17,657 nt of DNA from an uncultured Cloacibacillus sp. (GCA_934511335.1 CAKSWL010000011.1:1-17657); one strand, 5' to 3'. Shown: positions 1-5,260, counted from the first letter of the stretch. The notes: a model not told the origin generated them from the letters alone. Made by a program: numbers and translations.

Positions 1-73
1 GGATTAGCTCAGTTGGCAGAGCACCGGATTGTGGTTCCGGGTGTCGTGGGTTCGAGCCCCATATCCCACCCCA
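1..73 (+). tRNA. tRNA-His (GTG anticodon), 5' end cut by window
   Basis: The sequence folds as a tRNA. The anticodon stem is CCGGA/TCCGG around loop TTGTGGT, so the anticodon is GTG (His). A TTCGAGC T-loop follows, then the 3' acceptor strand ATCCCAC, discriminator C and an encoded CCA at 71-73. About three to four bases of the 5' acceptor strand lie outside the window. Confidence 0.95.
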
Positions 74-80
74 TATATAA

Positions 81-107
81 AACAGGCCGGCGCCGCCGGC
101 CTGTTTC
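81..107 (+). terminator. Hairpin terminator after tRNA-His
   Basis: An 11-bp perfect stem (81-91 with 95-105), very GC-rich with a 3-base loop, is followed by only a short T stretch. It lies between tRNA-His and tRNA-Gln. It could end the tRNA-His transcript or act as a processing hairpin; the short T run makes it a weaker call than the hairpin after tRNA-Lys. Confidence 0.55.
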
Positions 108-130
108 AGCAAAAGCCATTCTCACAATAT

Positions 131-204
131 TGGGATGTAGTGTAATGGTAACACACCGGACTTTGACTCCGATATAGTGGGTTCGAGTCCCGCCATCCCA
201 GCCA
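131..204 (+). tRNA. tRNA-Gln (TTG anticodon)
   Basis: The acceptor strands TGGGATG and CATCCCA pair fully. The anticodon loop CTTTGAC gives anticodon TTG. The T-loop is TTCGAGT, the discriminator is G201 and CCA is encoded at 202-204. The outermost anticodon-stem pair looks unpaired (C with A), which is tolerable. It is only three bases upstream of tRNA-Lys, so the two are probably co-transcribed. Confidence 0.95.
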
Positions 205-207
205 TCT

Positions 208-283
208 GCCCCAGTAGCTCAGTAGGTAGAGCACCTGCCTTTTAAGCAGGGTGTCCGGGGTTCAAATCCCCGCTGGAGCACCA
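208..283 (+). tRNA. tRNA-Lys (TTT anticodon), likely prophage integration target
   Basis: A complete cloverleaf with anticodon stem CCTGC/GCAGG, loop CTTTTAA (anticodon TTT), T-loop TTCAAAT, discriminator A280 and encoded CCA at 281-283. The acceptor strands are GCCCCAG (208-214) and CTGGAGC (273-279), which leaves a C210-A277 mismatch. Such a mismatch is expected if a phage-borne copy of the tRNA 3' end, differing by one base, replaced the host one on integration. A phage integrase gene follows on the opposite strand. Confidence 0.95.
245..283. other. Candidate prophage attachment site (attL) in the tRNA-Lys 3' half
   Basis: Inference from position. The integrase converges on the 3' end of tRNA-Lys with no other gene between them, and tyrosine integrases commonly recombine inside tRNA 3' halves and regenerate an intact gene. 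The acceptor-stem mismatch at 277 fits a phage-derived 3' segment. The exact core cannot be set without the matching attR copy, which is not in this window. Confidence 0.55.
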
Positions 284-286
284 TTG

Positions 287-321
287 AAAAGTCCGCAAGA
301 TTGCGGGCTTTTCTCTTTTTT
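287..321 (+). terminator. Rho-independent terminator after tRNA-Lys
   Basis: A 10-bp stem (287-296 with 303-312, one G-T wobble) has a 6-base loop and is followed by a T-rich tail including six Ts. It begins four bases after the encoded CCA of tRNA-Lys, so it ends the tRNA transcript. If attL lies within the tRNA, this terminator is on the phage side of the junction. Confidence 0.8.
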
Positions 322-423
322 GCGCACTTTTCAAGAACTTTTATATATGCCCGTTATTCCGCGTTTTTAGTGCTTTTGTGCCTGTGGCGGGGTCGTTTGG
401 GCTTGCCTCTGTTTCTCTGCCAC

Positions 424-482
424 GCCGATAATTGACGGCATTTGCCGATATAAATGTAAGAATTTTTGTAAGAATTCTTACA
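424..482. repeat. Repeat cluster at the integrase 3' end, possible arm-type sites
   Basis: Two GCCGATA copies lie at 424-430 and 444-450. Two TGTAAGAATT copies lie at 455-464 and 467-476, and the second is part of a perfect 16-bp palindrome, TGTAAGAATTCTTACA, at 467-482 that includes the integrase stop codon. Short direct repeats between the attachment site and int are typical of integrase arm or excisionase sites, but that role is inferred. The rest of the int-tRNA gap (322-423) shows nothing else I can name. Confidence 0.4.
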
Positions 483-1668
483 CCTGTTTTGCAGCCCGGA
501 CTATCCCCGCCGCCCGCTCTGCGGCCTCTTCTCCAGGATGCGAATAAACCGTCAGCGTCATTGATATATCCTCGTGCCCCATGAGGTATTTTATGTCCTC
601 TATCGGCACACCTTTTTTGCCGAGGTCGGTGCAGTATGTGTGCCGCAGGCAGTACAGCACAAGGTCGTCCGCCAGCTTGTGCCCGTTGCGCGGCTTCGTT
701 TTGTCGTGCGGGTCTGGGTATATAGGGCTTCCGTCCGCTCTAATGTCTTTGGGGTCGTAGATGTGCCCGTGCGCCGTCGTCTCTGCGCCCATAGCCAGAT
801 CCATTTGCCGCACGAAATACCGCCAGTTGTTTTGTATCGTTCCGGCAGTCATCATAGTTTTCCCATCGGTCTGAGGGAAAACAAAATCCTCCGCGTCCTT
901 GCCCTGTACGGCGGCTTCCAGCTCGTCCTTTATCTCGTCGGCGATAAAGACGTACCTGACGCCCGCGGCAGACTTCGGCGCACCCACGACGCCCGAGCCG
1001 GATTCCACAGCCTCTTCCACGGAGATAAGCCCCCGGCCGAAATCCAGATGCTTCACCCTGAGCGCCGCCGTTTCCCCAGGTCTCAGCCCCTCATACAGCA
1101 TAAACCGCACCCACAGCCCGCAGCGATGCGTCTTTGCCACGTCAAGCAATACCGCCCGTTCCTCGTCCGTCAGACTGCGCCGACCGCCTTGCTTGACAGC
1201 CGGGAGCGTGAGCGCAAGCGACGGGTCGTATACGATAAGCCGCGATACGTGAGCTTGCTTAAACATTGCCCGCATTATCATGCGCACCTTTGACGCGTGG
1301 GAAAACGACGTCTCAGCCTGCCGGTTCAATATCCGCTGCAAATCGGTGTCGCGCACGTCTGCAAGCTTCATCTTCCCTATGGCCGGGAGGATATACCCGC
1401 GCAGCTTCTCACCGTACATCGCAAAAGATTTCTGCGTCATCGTGCCCTTGAGCTTCGGCGCGCCGGGCTTTCTTACCTTTGGCTTGAGGTAGGTATCAAG
1501 CCATGTTTCTGCCCATGCTTCGACCGTCAGCGCTTTAGGCTTGACCTCCCCGCGGCGGAGCATTTCTTTCTTCTCTGCCATTTTTTCGTAGCATTCCTTT
1601 TCCGTTCGCCCCTTGACGTTGTAGACCTTCCCGCCAACGCGGAAGCTCTTTGATATGTATTCTGCCAT
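478..1668 (-). CDS. int: Tyrosine recombinase, phage integrase
   Basis: A 396-residue site-specific recombinase that would insert and, with an excisionase, remove the prophage. An arm-binding N-terminal domain spans about residues 1-60, a core-binding SAM-like domain about 50-155, and the catalytic domain about 165-390. Visible catalytic residues are R196 (in GLRPGE), K232, R342 (in LRHTYCT), H365 (in GHEDIS) and the nucleophile Y375 (in VYSHPG). The first His of the usual HxxR motif is Tyr339, a variation seen in some integrases. A loop of about 35 residues, rich in Asp, Pro and Lys (about 297-332), precedes the HxxR region. The ATG start has AGGAGG just upstream. The gene points toward tRNA-Lys, the usual arrangement next to an attachment site. 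Confidence 0.95.
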   Translation of the reverse strand: MAEYISKSFRVGGKVYNVKGRTEKECYEKMAEKKEMLRRGEVKPKALTVEAWAETWLDTYLKPKVRKPGAPKLKGTMTQKSFAMYGEKLRGYILPAIGKMKLADVRDTDLQRILNRQAETSFSHASKVRMIMRAMFKQAHVSRLIVYDPSLALTLPAVKQGGRRSLTDEERAVLLDVAKTHRCGLWVRFMLYEGLRPGETAALRVKHLDFGRGLISVEEAVESGSGVVGAPKSAAGVRYVFIADEIKDELEAAVQGKDAEDFVFPQTDGKTMMTAGTIQNNWRYFVRQMDLAMGAETTAHGHIYDPKDIRADGSPIYPDPHDKTKPRNGHKLADDLVLYCLRHTYCTDLGKKGVPIEDIKYLMGHEDISMTLTVYSHPGEEAAERAAGIVRAAKQV

Positions 1669-2213
1669 ATCCCCTCCTGATATTTTTGCCGCTCAGACGT
1701 GTTTAACGCGCTCTGAGCGGCTTTTTCTCGTTTATAGTATAAAAATTCACGTACCGTGCTTATCGCGCGGCACATCGCCACGTAGGCGGTTCTAGTCCTT
1801 TCGCATGTCGCTTGCTGCTGTATCTCATAACGGAACCAGCCAAATTGCGGATTCAGCAAATCAAACAGCAACATAGCAATTATAAGCGCCACGGAGACGA
1901 CAAACAGCGTCCAGCCCTGCGCGCCCCGCTTACGCTCATGCCGTAGATCGGCGCGAAGCTGTATGACAAGCCCATCGTTTGATGGGCTTGTCTGCACCGA
2001 CGTCGGTGCAGCGCCGATTATTTCATCGACCGAGCCTCCGCACGCGGTTATTATCTCGCACAGCGGCGTAAATGATGGATTCTTTCCATCGCTGAGTATC
2101 TGCCGAATTTTCTTCTCTGATTCGCCGGAGCGCCGCGCGATTTCCGCAACATCCAGCCCGCTTTCCTCCACCAAGTCCCTGACCATGCCCATGATCTCCC
2201 CATTGTCGAGCAC
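1527..2213 (-). CDS. HTH regulator with one membrane segment, C-terminus running into int
   Basis: The frame of 228 codons starts at GTG (2213), six bases after a GGGAGG site. Residues about 1-65 form a Cro/CI-type HTH domain (DVAEIARRSGESEKKIRQIL region), and about 100-122 is a hydrophobic segment (TLFVVSVALIIAMLLFDLL), suggesting a membrane-anchored DNA-binding protein. The frame does not stop before int but overlaps its first 142 bases in another frame; the last 55 or so residues are basic, low in hydrophobics and look non-native. The original C-terminus was probably near 1740, and a stop loss or frameshift extended it. It may repress the divergent plus-strand promoter at 2295. The HTH and membrane segment are clear; the function of the membrane link is unknown. 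Confidence 0.7.
   Translation of the reverse strand: MLDNGEIMGMVRDLVEESGLDVAEIARRSGESEKKIRQILSDGKNPSFTPLCEIITACGGSVDEIIGAAPTSVQTSPSNDGLVIQLRADLRHERKRGAQGWTLFVVSVALIIAMLLFDLLNPQFGWFRYEIQQQATCERTRTAYVAMCRAISTVREFLYYKREKAAQSALNTSERQKYQEGIWQNTYQRASALAGRSTTSRGERKRNATKKWQRRKKCSAAGRSSLKR
1688..1726 (+). terminator. Plus-strand hairpin terminator upstream of int
   Basis: A perfect 10-bp stem, GCCGCTCAGA with TCTGAGCGGC (1688-1697 and 1712-1721), has a 14-base loop and is followed by TTTTT. The T run is on the plus strand only, so it would stop transcription coming from the tRNA side antisense to int. It lies inside the C-terminal extension of the 1527-2213 reading frame. Confidence 0.6.
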
Positions 2214-2228
2214 CTTTGTCCTCCCTTT

Positions 2229-2323
2229 CCAAATTTGTTATTTTCCGTCTAAAAGCGGGAACAAATCCGTTCCCGTAAAATCCAAATTTGTTTGTTGACC
2301 TCTGAACGTTTCCATGATATGGT
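2229..2323 (+). promoter_or_regulatory. Promoter TTGACC-17-TATGGT with operator-like repeats
   Basis: The -35 TTGACC (2295-2300) and -10 TATGGT (2318-2323) are 17 bases apart and face the small gene at 2366. Upstream are an inverted repeat CGGGAAC/GTTCCCG (2256-2275, 6-base centre) and two copies of CCAAATTTGTT (2229-2239 and 2282-2292), each holding palindrome CAAATTTG. They lie between divergent genes, so they are likely sites for the HTH protein encoded at 1527-2213. Confidence 0.6.
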
Positions 2324-2365
2324 GGTTTCACCAAATCCCGACAATACGACAGAAAAGGAGACATC

Positions 2366-2521
2366 ATGAAAGAACGCCCTGCCATCCGCAGCCCCCGGAA
2401 CACAATACCGCAAAGGCCGCGCAAACTGATCATTATAGCCGAGGTCGATGATTCGACCCTCGGTCAGATCGTGGACATACTCCGGCAGCAGAACGAGCCG
2501 CCGGAACGTCTAAAACAATAA
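2366..2521 (+). CDS. Small protein of unknown function, 51 aa
   Basis: The frame from ATG 2366 to TAA 2521 follows AAAAGGAG at good spacing and a well-placed promoter (2295-2323). The N-terminal 20 residues are basic and proline-rich. The rest has a hydrophobic strand (KLIIIAEV) followed by a helix (DSTLGQIVDILRQQ), a strand-helix order reminiscent of small DNA-binding proteins, though too little to assign a family. As the first gene divergent from an HTH repressor it sits where a Cro-type or early regulator gene often lies. I do not recognise it. Confidence 0.6.
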   Translation: MKERPAIRSPRNTIPQRPRKLIIIAEVDDSTLGQIVDILRQQNEPPERLKQ

Positions 2522-2524
2522 AGT

Positions 2525-2554
2525 GTTGCATATGCAACGCTCGTGTGATATGCT
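2525..2554 (+). promoter_or_regulatory. Promoter TTGCAT-17-TATGCT overlapping a perfect 14-bp palindrome
   Basis: GTTGCATATGCAAC (2525-2538) is a perfect palindrome. Its centre supplies the -35 TTGCAT (2526-2531), and TATGCT (2549-2554) is 17 bases further on, upstream of the gene at 2571. A protein bound to the palindrome would block RNA polymerase. As an RNA it could also form a hairpin after the 2366-2521 gene, but no T run follows, so an operator is the better reading. Confidence 0.5.
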
Positions 2555-2570
2555 GACGGAAGGATATTGA

Positions 2571-2723
2571 ATGACAATAGATGAATTAAAAGAATACGCA
2601 AAATCTCTCTTCGCACAGCTCCCCGACGATGCCATTTTAGAAATACTTGAAGAAGTGGAGGCTTGGAAATGTCAAAGGAACTCGACGCAATCGAACTGCT
2701 CAGAATACAATGTGACACGATAG
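2571..2723 (+). CDS. Small DELKEYAK-type protein, copy 1 (50 aa)
   Basis: ATG 2571 to TAG 2723. Residues 1-33 match the protein at 13399-13587 at 27 of 33 positions (both carry DELKEYAKSLFAQLP and AILEIL), yet the DNA differs at many silent sites, so the two are old paralogs under protein-level selection and not a recent duplication. The shared part is a predicted helix-turn-helix-like pair of amphipathic helices. After residue 33 this copy runs into an unrelated tail (cysteine-rich, polar) that overlaps the start of the next gene, so the C-terminus looks eroded. A GGAAGG site lies upstream. Function unknown. Confidence 0.7.
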   Translation: MTIDELKEYAKSLFAQLPDDAILEILEEVEAWKCQRNSTQSNCSEYNVTR

Positions 2724-2896
2724 ACGACAAAGTAAATATACTTGCCGATGGTATCACGCAAGTTGAAGAATCACTCCAAGAATCGACGCGAGCGCTGCAA
2801 CAGCAGCAATCGCAGTTTGAATCCAAAAGCGCCGCTTTTCTTGCTGGCGTTGCTTCTGCTCTTCTGCTTGCCGCCTGCTTTCGGCCTCGGCCTTAG
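2669..2896 (+). CDS. Small coiled-coil protein, 75 aa
   Basis: ATG 2669 has GGAGG at 2657-2661, ideal spacing of 7. TTG 2663 is in frame but too close to that site. Residues about 1-50 have a heptad-like pattern (ELDAIELLRIQ, then ITQVEESLQESTRALQQQQ), followed by a short hydrophobic stretch (AAFLAGVASALLLAA). It overlaps copy 1 of the DELKEYAK gene by 55 bases, and its 3' 143 bases are antisense to the minus-strand gene 2754-2954. A plus-strand terminator at 2970-3001 fits transcription of this gene. No family recognised. Codon choice in the overlap is constrained by both strands, so one of the two could be spurious. Confidence 0.55.
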   Translation: MSKELDAIELLRIQCDTIDDKVNILADGITQVEESLQESTRALQQQQSQFESKSAAFLAGVASALLLAACFRPRP

Positions 2897-2954
2897 CCGT
2901 CGACTGCTGGACGCGCTCTGCCGGGCTTCCCGGTCTGACTGCGTTTAGGCTCAT
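2754..2954 (-). CDS. Small protein: charged coiled coil plus C-terminal membrane anchor, 66 aa
   Basis: ATG 2954 follows GAGAGGG with 7 bases spacing. Residues about 12-42 are a Glu/Gln/Arg/Lys-rich helix (AKAEAESRRQAEEQKQRQQE), and 44-66 a membrane segment (WIQTAIAAVAALASILGVIL) ending at the C-terminus, a tail-anchored layout common among small phage proteins. It is the last gene of the minus-strand run 4083-2754, 38 bases after the HTH gene. Its 3' part is antisense to the 2669-2896 gene. Role unknown; a membrane-associated host-interaction or exclusion protein is possible but unproven. Confidence 0.65.
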   Translation of the reverse strand: MSLNAVRPGSPAERVQQSTAKAEAESRRQAEEQKQRQQEKRRFWIQTAIAAVAALASILGVILQLA

Positions 2955-2969
2955 AGACGTACCCTCTCT

Positions 2970-3001
2970 ACCGCTCACGTTTGTGGGCGGTTTTATTTTT
3001 T
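2970..3001 (+). terminator. Rho-independent terminator for the plus-strand 2366-2896 genes
   Basis: A 9-bp stem (ACCGCTCAC 2970-2978 with GTGGGCGGT 2983-2991, one wobble) has a GTTT loop and the tail TTTATTTTTT. The T tail is on the plus strand. The structure lies between two minus-strand genes and covers the stop codon of the HTH gene that ends at 2993. Confidence 0.8.
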
Positions 3002-3337
3002 GCCGTTCATTTCCCTGATCCGCTCTTGCGCCCGGCTGATAAGCTGCCATAGCTCATCTTCGTTATCCGCGTGCTCTATGGCATACCGTCCAGCCTCCGC
3101 CGCGCTCATCCCCACCGCCCCCGCGGTGGGCTTTTCTTTCACGTCGGTGTAGCCTTGGAGGTAATCGACCGTGGTGTGAAGAATGTCCGCAATAATCTCT
3201 AATTGACTGTCGCTTGGAGAAGATTTCCCATATTTCCAATCTTGACATACCGTAGGGGTTCTGCTTATCGCTTCCGCGATATATTTTTTTGTTATTCCTC
3301 GCTCTGCTCTCAGAGCTTCAAATCTGCTGTAGTCCAT
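2993..3337 (-). CDS. Phage repressor-like HTH protein (Cro/CI family), 114 aa
   Basis: ATG 3337. An in-frame open stretch continues upstream, but it crosses the neighbouring gene and is not protein-like. An AAGGAG lies 17 bases before the ATG, further than usual, so the start is slightly uncertain. Residues 1-65 form an XRE-type HTH domain: FEALRAERGITKKYIAEAI, then SRTPTVCQDWKYGKSSP (recognition helix), and LEIIADILHTTVDYLQGYTD, the typical end of this fold. Residues 70-114 are an acidic helical tail without the Ser-Lys protease motif of LexA/CI-type repressors. The best candidate to bind the paired operators at 4158-4206 by context. Confidence 0.85.
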   Translation of the reverse strand: MDYSRFEALRAERGITKKYIAEAISRTPTVCQDWKYGKSSPSDSQLEIIADILHTTVDYLQGYTDVKEKPTAGAVGMSAAEAGRYAIEHADNEDELWQLISRAQERIREMNGKK

Positions 3338-3348
3338 TAACTTTGCTG

Positions 3349-3633
3349 TTATTTCTCCTTGCTTGTAAAAAGTCCTCGCTCTTTCAGTTTCTTCGCGCCA
3401 GCAACAAAAAATACAAAAGTCCATATTAGATATTGACGTATGTATACTGAATCTTCCAATACGGCGAAGAAGAGCACTATCAACAGGTTCGGAATAAAGC
3501 ATTGCAGAAAATATACCCCTATCGTTGTTTGCTTCTCTCTTTCTTGCGCAATAAGGGCAGGAATCACCATAAAAAAGCTTCCAACCACGCATGACCAAAA
3601 AAGGTACATCAAAAAATTTTTAATCATTTCCAA
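3349..3633 (-). CDS. Small membrane protein, 94 aa
   Basis: TTG 3633 is the better start: AGGAGG lies 8 bases before it, whereas the ATG two codons later (3627) would be 14 away. Hydrophobic segments occur at about residues 6-28 (LMYLFWSCVVGSFFMVIPAL), 38-60 (IGVYFLQCFIPNLLIVLFF) and 66-80 (RQYLIWTFVFFVAGA), followed by a charged C-terminus (KKLKERGLFTSKEK). Three membrane helices are likely. It lies 12 bases downstream of 3646-4083 and 11 upstream of the HTH gene, so the three form one transcript. No family recognised. Membrane proteins in the lysogenic transcript often act in superinfection exclusion, a hypothesis only. Confidence 0.75.
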   Translation of the reverse strand: MEMIKNFLMYLFWSCVVGSFFMVIPALIAQEREKQTTIGVYFLQCFIPNLLIVLFFAVLEDSVYIRQYLIWTFVFFVAGAKKLKERGLFTSKEK

Positions 3634-3645
3634 AACAGTTTCCTC

Positions 3646-4083
3646 CTACTTCTCTTCGGTTTCGTTCCATGCCCGTATTTCCTCGTCTGTGCCCTTCCTT
3701 ATCAGTCCTACAGCATGGCAATTTGGACATTCGTTATTCCATGCCACGCTCACAGTGCCGCACGCGGTACATATGAATTTGCGCATTTCCGGCTTCACAA
3801 TAAACTTTTCGGAATCGTCTGCCGGTTTCTCCGGTATGCGGCCGCGCTTTTTCAGCATACCAGTCCCCACGCTGGAGAATATGAGGGTATAAAACACATA
3901 CGGCGCGCCGGTGGTCTTACGGTTGATAATAAAGCAAATAAGCAGAAACGGTATGTTTGCCAGAAAACAATATAAGCGGTATTTCTTGGCCGACATCTGA
4001 CTTGTTCCGCATCCCGCAATAATCAACGGAAGTGCGGCGTATCCCGCCGCAGTAATACAAATGTCCAAAATCAAATAACCCAT
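3646..4083 (-). CDS. Membrane protein with C-terminal zinc ribbon, 145 aa
   Basis: ATG 4083 follows GGAGGG by 6 bases; the longer in-frame extension to 4164 has no such site. Residues about 3-24, 38-54 and 60-77 are hydrophobic helices. After a charged linker, residues 103-125 form a zinc ribbon with C105-x2-C108 and C119-x2-C122 (FICTACG and ECPNCHAVG). It is the first gene of the minus-strand run that ends with the repressor-like HTH gene and is probably expressed in the lysogen from the 4158-4211 control region. A zinc ribbon tethered to the membrane could bind protein or nucleic acid. Function unknown. Confidence 0.75.
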   Translation of the reverse strand: MGYLILDICITAAGYAALPLIIAGCGTSQMSAKKYRLYCFLANIPFLLICFIINRKTTGAPYVFYTLIFSSVGTGMLKKRGRIPEKPADDSEKFIVKPEMRKFICTACGTVSVAWNNECPNCHAVGLIRKGTDEEIRAWNETEEK

Positions 4084-4119
4084 CTTTAACCCTCCAAAGC
4101 AGAATGTATTTGTCAATCT

Positions 4120-4143
4120 GCACAGTTTCCCCGCTGTGCTTTT
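4120..4143 (+). terminator. Weak hairpin in the leader of the 4083-2754 transcript
   Basis: GCACAG (4120-4125) pairs with CTGTGC (4134-4139) around an 8-base loop, followed on the plus strand by TTTTGTTT. On the minus strand it lies in the untranslated leader of the 3646-4083 gene. The stem is only 6 bp, so its role is uncertain. Confidence 0.3.
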
Positions 4144-4157
4144 GTTTATTCTTCCGA

Positions 4158-4211
4158 ATCGCATTATTGTGCGATTTTGTCCTTGATAATCGCATTTTTA
4201 TGAGATATAAT
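4158..4211 (+). promoter_or_regulatory. Paired 18-bp operators and near-consensus promoter TTGATA-17-TATAAT
   Basis: The -35 TTGATA is at 4183-4188 and the -10 TATAAT at 4206-4211. Two inverted repeats of 7-4-7 form are visible: ATCGCAT-TATT-GTGCGAT (4158-4175) and ATCGCAT-TTTT-ATGAGAT (4189-4206). Their centres are 31 bp apart, about three helix turns, and the second fills the promoter spacer exactly. A repressor dimer on it would shut off plus-strand transcription. No convincing plus-strand gene follows until 4766, so the transcript runs antisense to 4275-4671 or acts as a long leader. It matches the module at 4688-4742 in design. Confidence 0.75.
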
Positions 4212-4274
4212 ACAACCACAGACAAACCAGTTGAGAGTTTGGGCGGAGGGATTTCCGCCCGCGCTCCCCCGGAA

Positions 4275-4376
4275 TCAGCTAAACCACATATTTGCAACGC
4301 GGTTGCGCTTTGCCACCCAGCGGCCGTTGCGGCAACTGAATCTTACCGCAGGGCATCTAAGATGTATTTTAAGCAC
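4275..4376 (-). CDS. Very small basic peptide, 33 aa
   Basis: GTG 4376 is preceded, 8 bases away, by a full-length ribosome binding site AAAGGAGGT (complement of 4385-4393), among the strongest in the window. The peptide begins MLKIHLRCPAVRFSC and ends VANMWFS, with about nine Arg/Lys and two Cys. A hairpin with arms TTGGATT/AATCCAA (4396-4419) lies directly before the binding site. The gene is 85 bases downstream of the HTH gene 4462-4671, so the two may share a transcript. The plus-strand promoter at 4183 would produce RNA antisense to it. The strong binding site is the main reason to believe it is translated. Confidence 0.45.
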   Translation of the reverse strand: MLKIHLRCPAVRFSCRNGRWVAKRNRVANMWFS

Positions 4377-4461
4377 CCTAGGCTACCTCCTTTCATTGGA
4401 TTCCCGCCGTTCAATCCAACTCAGGTGTAACCGCGAATGCATTTCCGGCAGCGTTTGTCTT

Positions 4462-4671
4462 TTACTTTCCCATACTCCGTTCTCGCCCGGCTAAGCAATC
4501 CAGCGACACATCAAGCGCATCCGCTATCTTGATCAGGTTTTGCAAGGTCGGCTCCTTTTTTCCGCTCTTGTAGTCGCTTATAAGTCCTTGGGATATCCCG
4601 GTGCTTGCCGCCAGCCTGTAAGCGGTCATGCCCTTCTCTTGTAGGATATTACTAAAAACATCGCTAAACAT
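4462..4671 (-). CDS. Small HTH repressor (XRE family), 69 aa
   Basis: The whole protein is one Cro/CI-type HTH domain: VFSNILQEKGMTAYRLAAST, then GISQGLISDYKSGKKEPTLQ (turn and recognition helix), then LIKIADALDVSLDCLAG. The ATG at 4671 has GGAGA about 9 bases upstream. It is divergent from the 4766-4945 gene, and the shared 94-base gap holds two near-identical palindromes (4688-4737), its likely binding sites, giving self-control and control of the divergent promoter. It has no dimerisation or protease domain, so it resembles minimal repressors of small phage control modules. Confidence 0.85.
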   Translation of the reverse strand: MFSDVFSNILQEKGMTAYRLAASTGISQGLISDYKSGKKEPTLQNLIKIADALDVSLDCLAGRERSMGK

Positions 4672-4687
4672 TTGTCTGATTCTCCAA

Positions 4688-4742
4688 ACTTCTCATTTGA
4701 GAGGTATTTAATCTTGATTACTTCTCATACGAGAAGTATAAT
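4688..4742 (+). promoter_or_regulatory. Paired 18-bp operators and near-consensus promoter TTGATT-17-TATAAT
   Basis: The -35 TTGATT (4714-4719) and -10 TATAAT (4737-4742) drive the gene at 4766. Operators are ACTTCTC-ATTT-GAGAGGT (4688-4705, one mismatch) and ACTTCTC-ATAC-GAGAAGT (4720-4737, perfect arms), with centres 32 bp apart. As at 4158-4211, the second operator begins on the base after the -35 and ends on the first base of the -10. The adjacent divergent HTH gene (4462-4671) is the obvious regulator. Confidence 0.8.
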
Positions 4743-4765
4743 ACAACCATCCCGGAGGTGATTTG

Positions 4766-4945
4766 ATGATGTTTCCCCGTAAGCAATGCCCCGAAAACGC
4801 CTCTCCGTCTCCCGAATACCTAAGAGGATATGCCGCCTGCGAAACGGCTTTTTGCCGTCGGCTTGAGGACTTGGCCGCTTATATCTATCTGCTTGAGCGC
4901 CAAGTTCACATGCTCCAGCAGCAGTTATCCCAGCGAGACGAGTAG
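4766..4945 (+). CDS. Small protein with C-terminal coiled coil, 59 aa
   Basis: ATG 4766 is 7 bases after GGAGG (4754-4758) and directly downstream of the 4714-4742 promoter. A second ATG at 4769 and a TTG at 4763 are less well placed. Residues 15-58 are largely helical with a heptad pattern near the end (LAAYIYLLERQVHMLQQQLS). Three Cys occur (CPENA, ACETAFC). It is the first gene under the promoter repressed by the divergent HTH protein, where a lytic-side regulator or adaptor would be expected. It ends tail-to-tail with the minus-strand gene 4925-5218, overlapping by 21 bases. Family not recognised. Confidence 0.7.
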   Translation: MMFPRKQCPENASPSPEYLRGYAACETAFCRRLEDLAAYIYLLERQVHMLQQQLSQRDE

Positions 4946-5218
4946 TGTTGCAATCGCAACAAGAAGCGTGAGTATAGCGATTACGGAACTGCGGCTTGCC
5001 TGCTCGTGTTCCCGGATGTATTCCCGCCCCTGCCAAGTAAGCGCATACCCTGGAGCCGTCAGGCCGAAGTTGTAGCTGAAGAGTTCCCCGGCTCCCATGT
5101 TGAGGATTTCGTCTCTGGCCGGGCACTTCTTCCACAGCTTCCGCATGTTGCTTTCAAGCGCTTCTCCGTTGCGCTCGCACTTCTCCATTGTTTTCAAAAG
5201 CTTGTATTGAGTGTTCAT
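4925..5218 (-). CDS. Small protein with winged-helix-like middle and C-terminal membrane segment, 97 aa
   Basis: ATG 5218 (GTG 5221 is the codon before); the upstream GGA-containing site is weak. Residues 1-35 are a charged helix with three Cys. Residues 45-73 read like the end of a winged-helix domain (LTAPGYALTWQGREYIREHE), and 78-97 are a membrane segment (VIAILTLLVAIATLLVSL) ending one residue before the C-terminus. The tail-anchored layout matches the 2754-2954 gene. Neighbours on both sides are on the other strand, so it needs its own promoter, which I cannot identify. Function unknown. Confidence 0.65.
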   Translation of the reverse strand: MNTQYKLLKTMEKCERNGEALESNMRKLWKKCPARDEILNMGAGELFSYNFGLTAPGYALTWQGREYIREHEQASRSSVIAILTLLVAIATLLVSLG

Positions 5219-5260
5219 CACATTCCATCTCTATTGATCCCGACGAAAGGAGGTAGTCAC

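Noticed and set aside
574..1293. Plus-strand frame of 239 codons opposite the integrase
   Set aside because: The integrase on the minus strand has all catalytic residues; the opposite frame is Arg/His/Val-rich without any domain.
4104..4494. Plus-strand frames after the 4183 promoter as the gene it drives
   Set aside because: Their starts overlap the promoter or lack a ribosome binding site, and the products look like random translation; an antisense or leader RNA is more likely.
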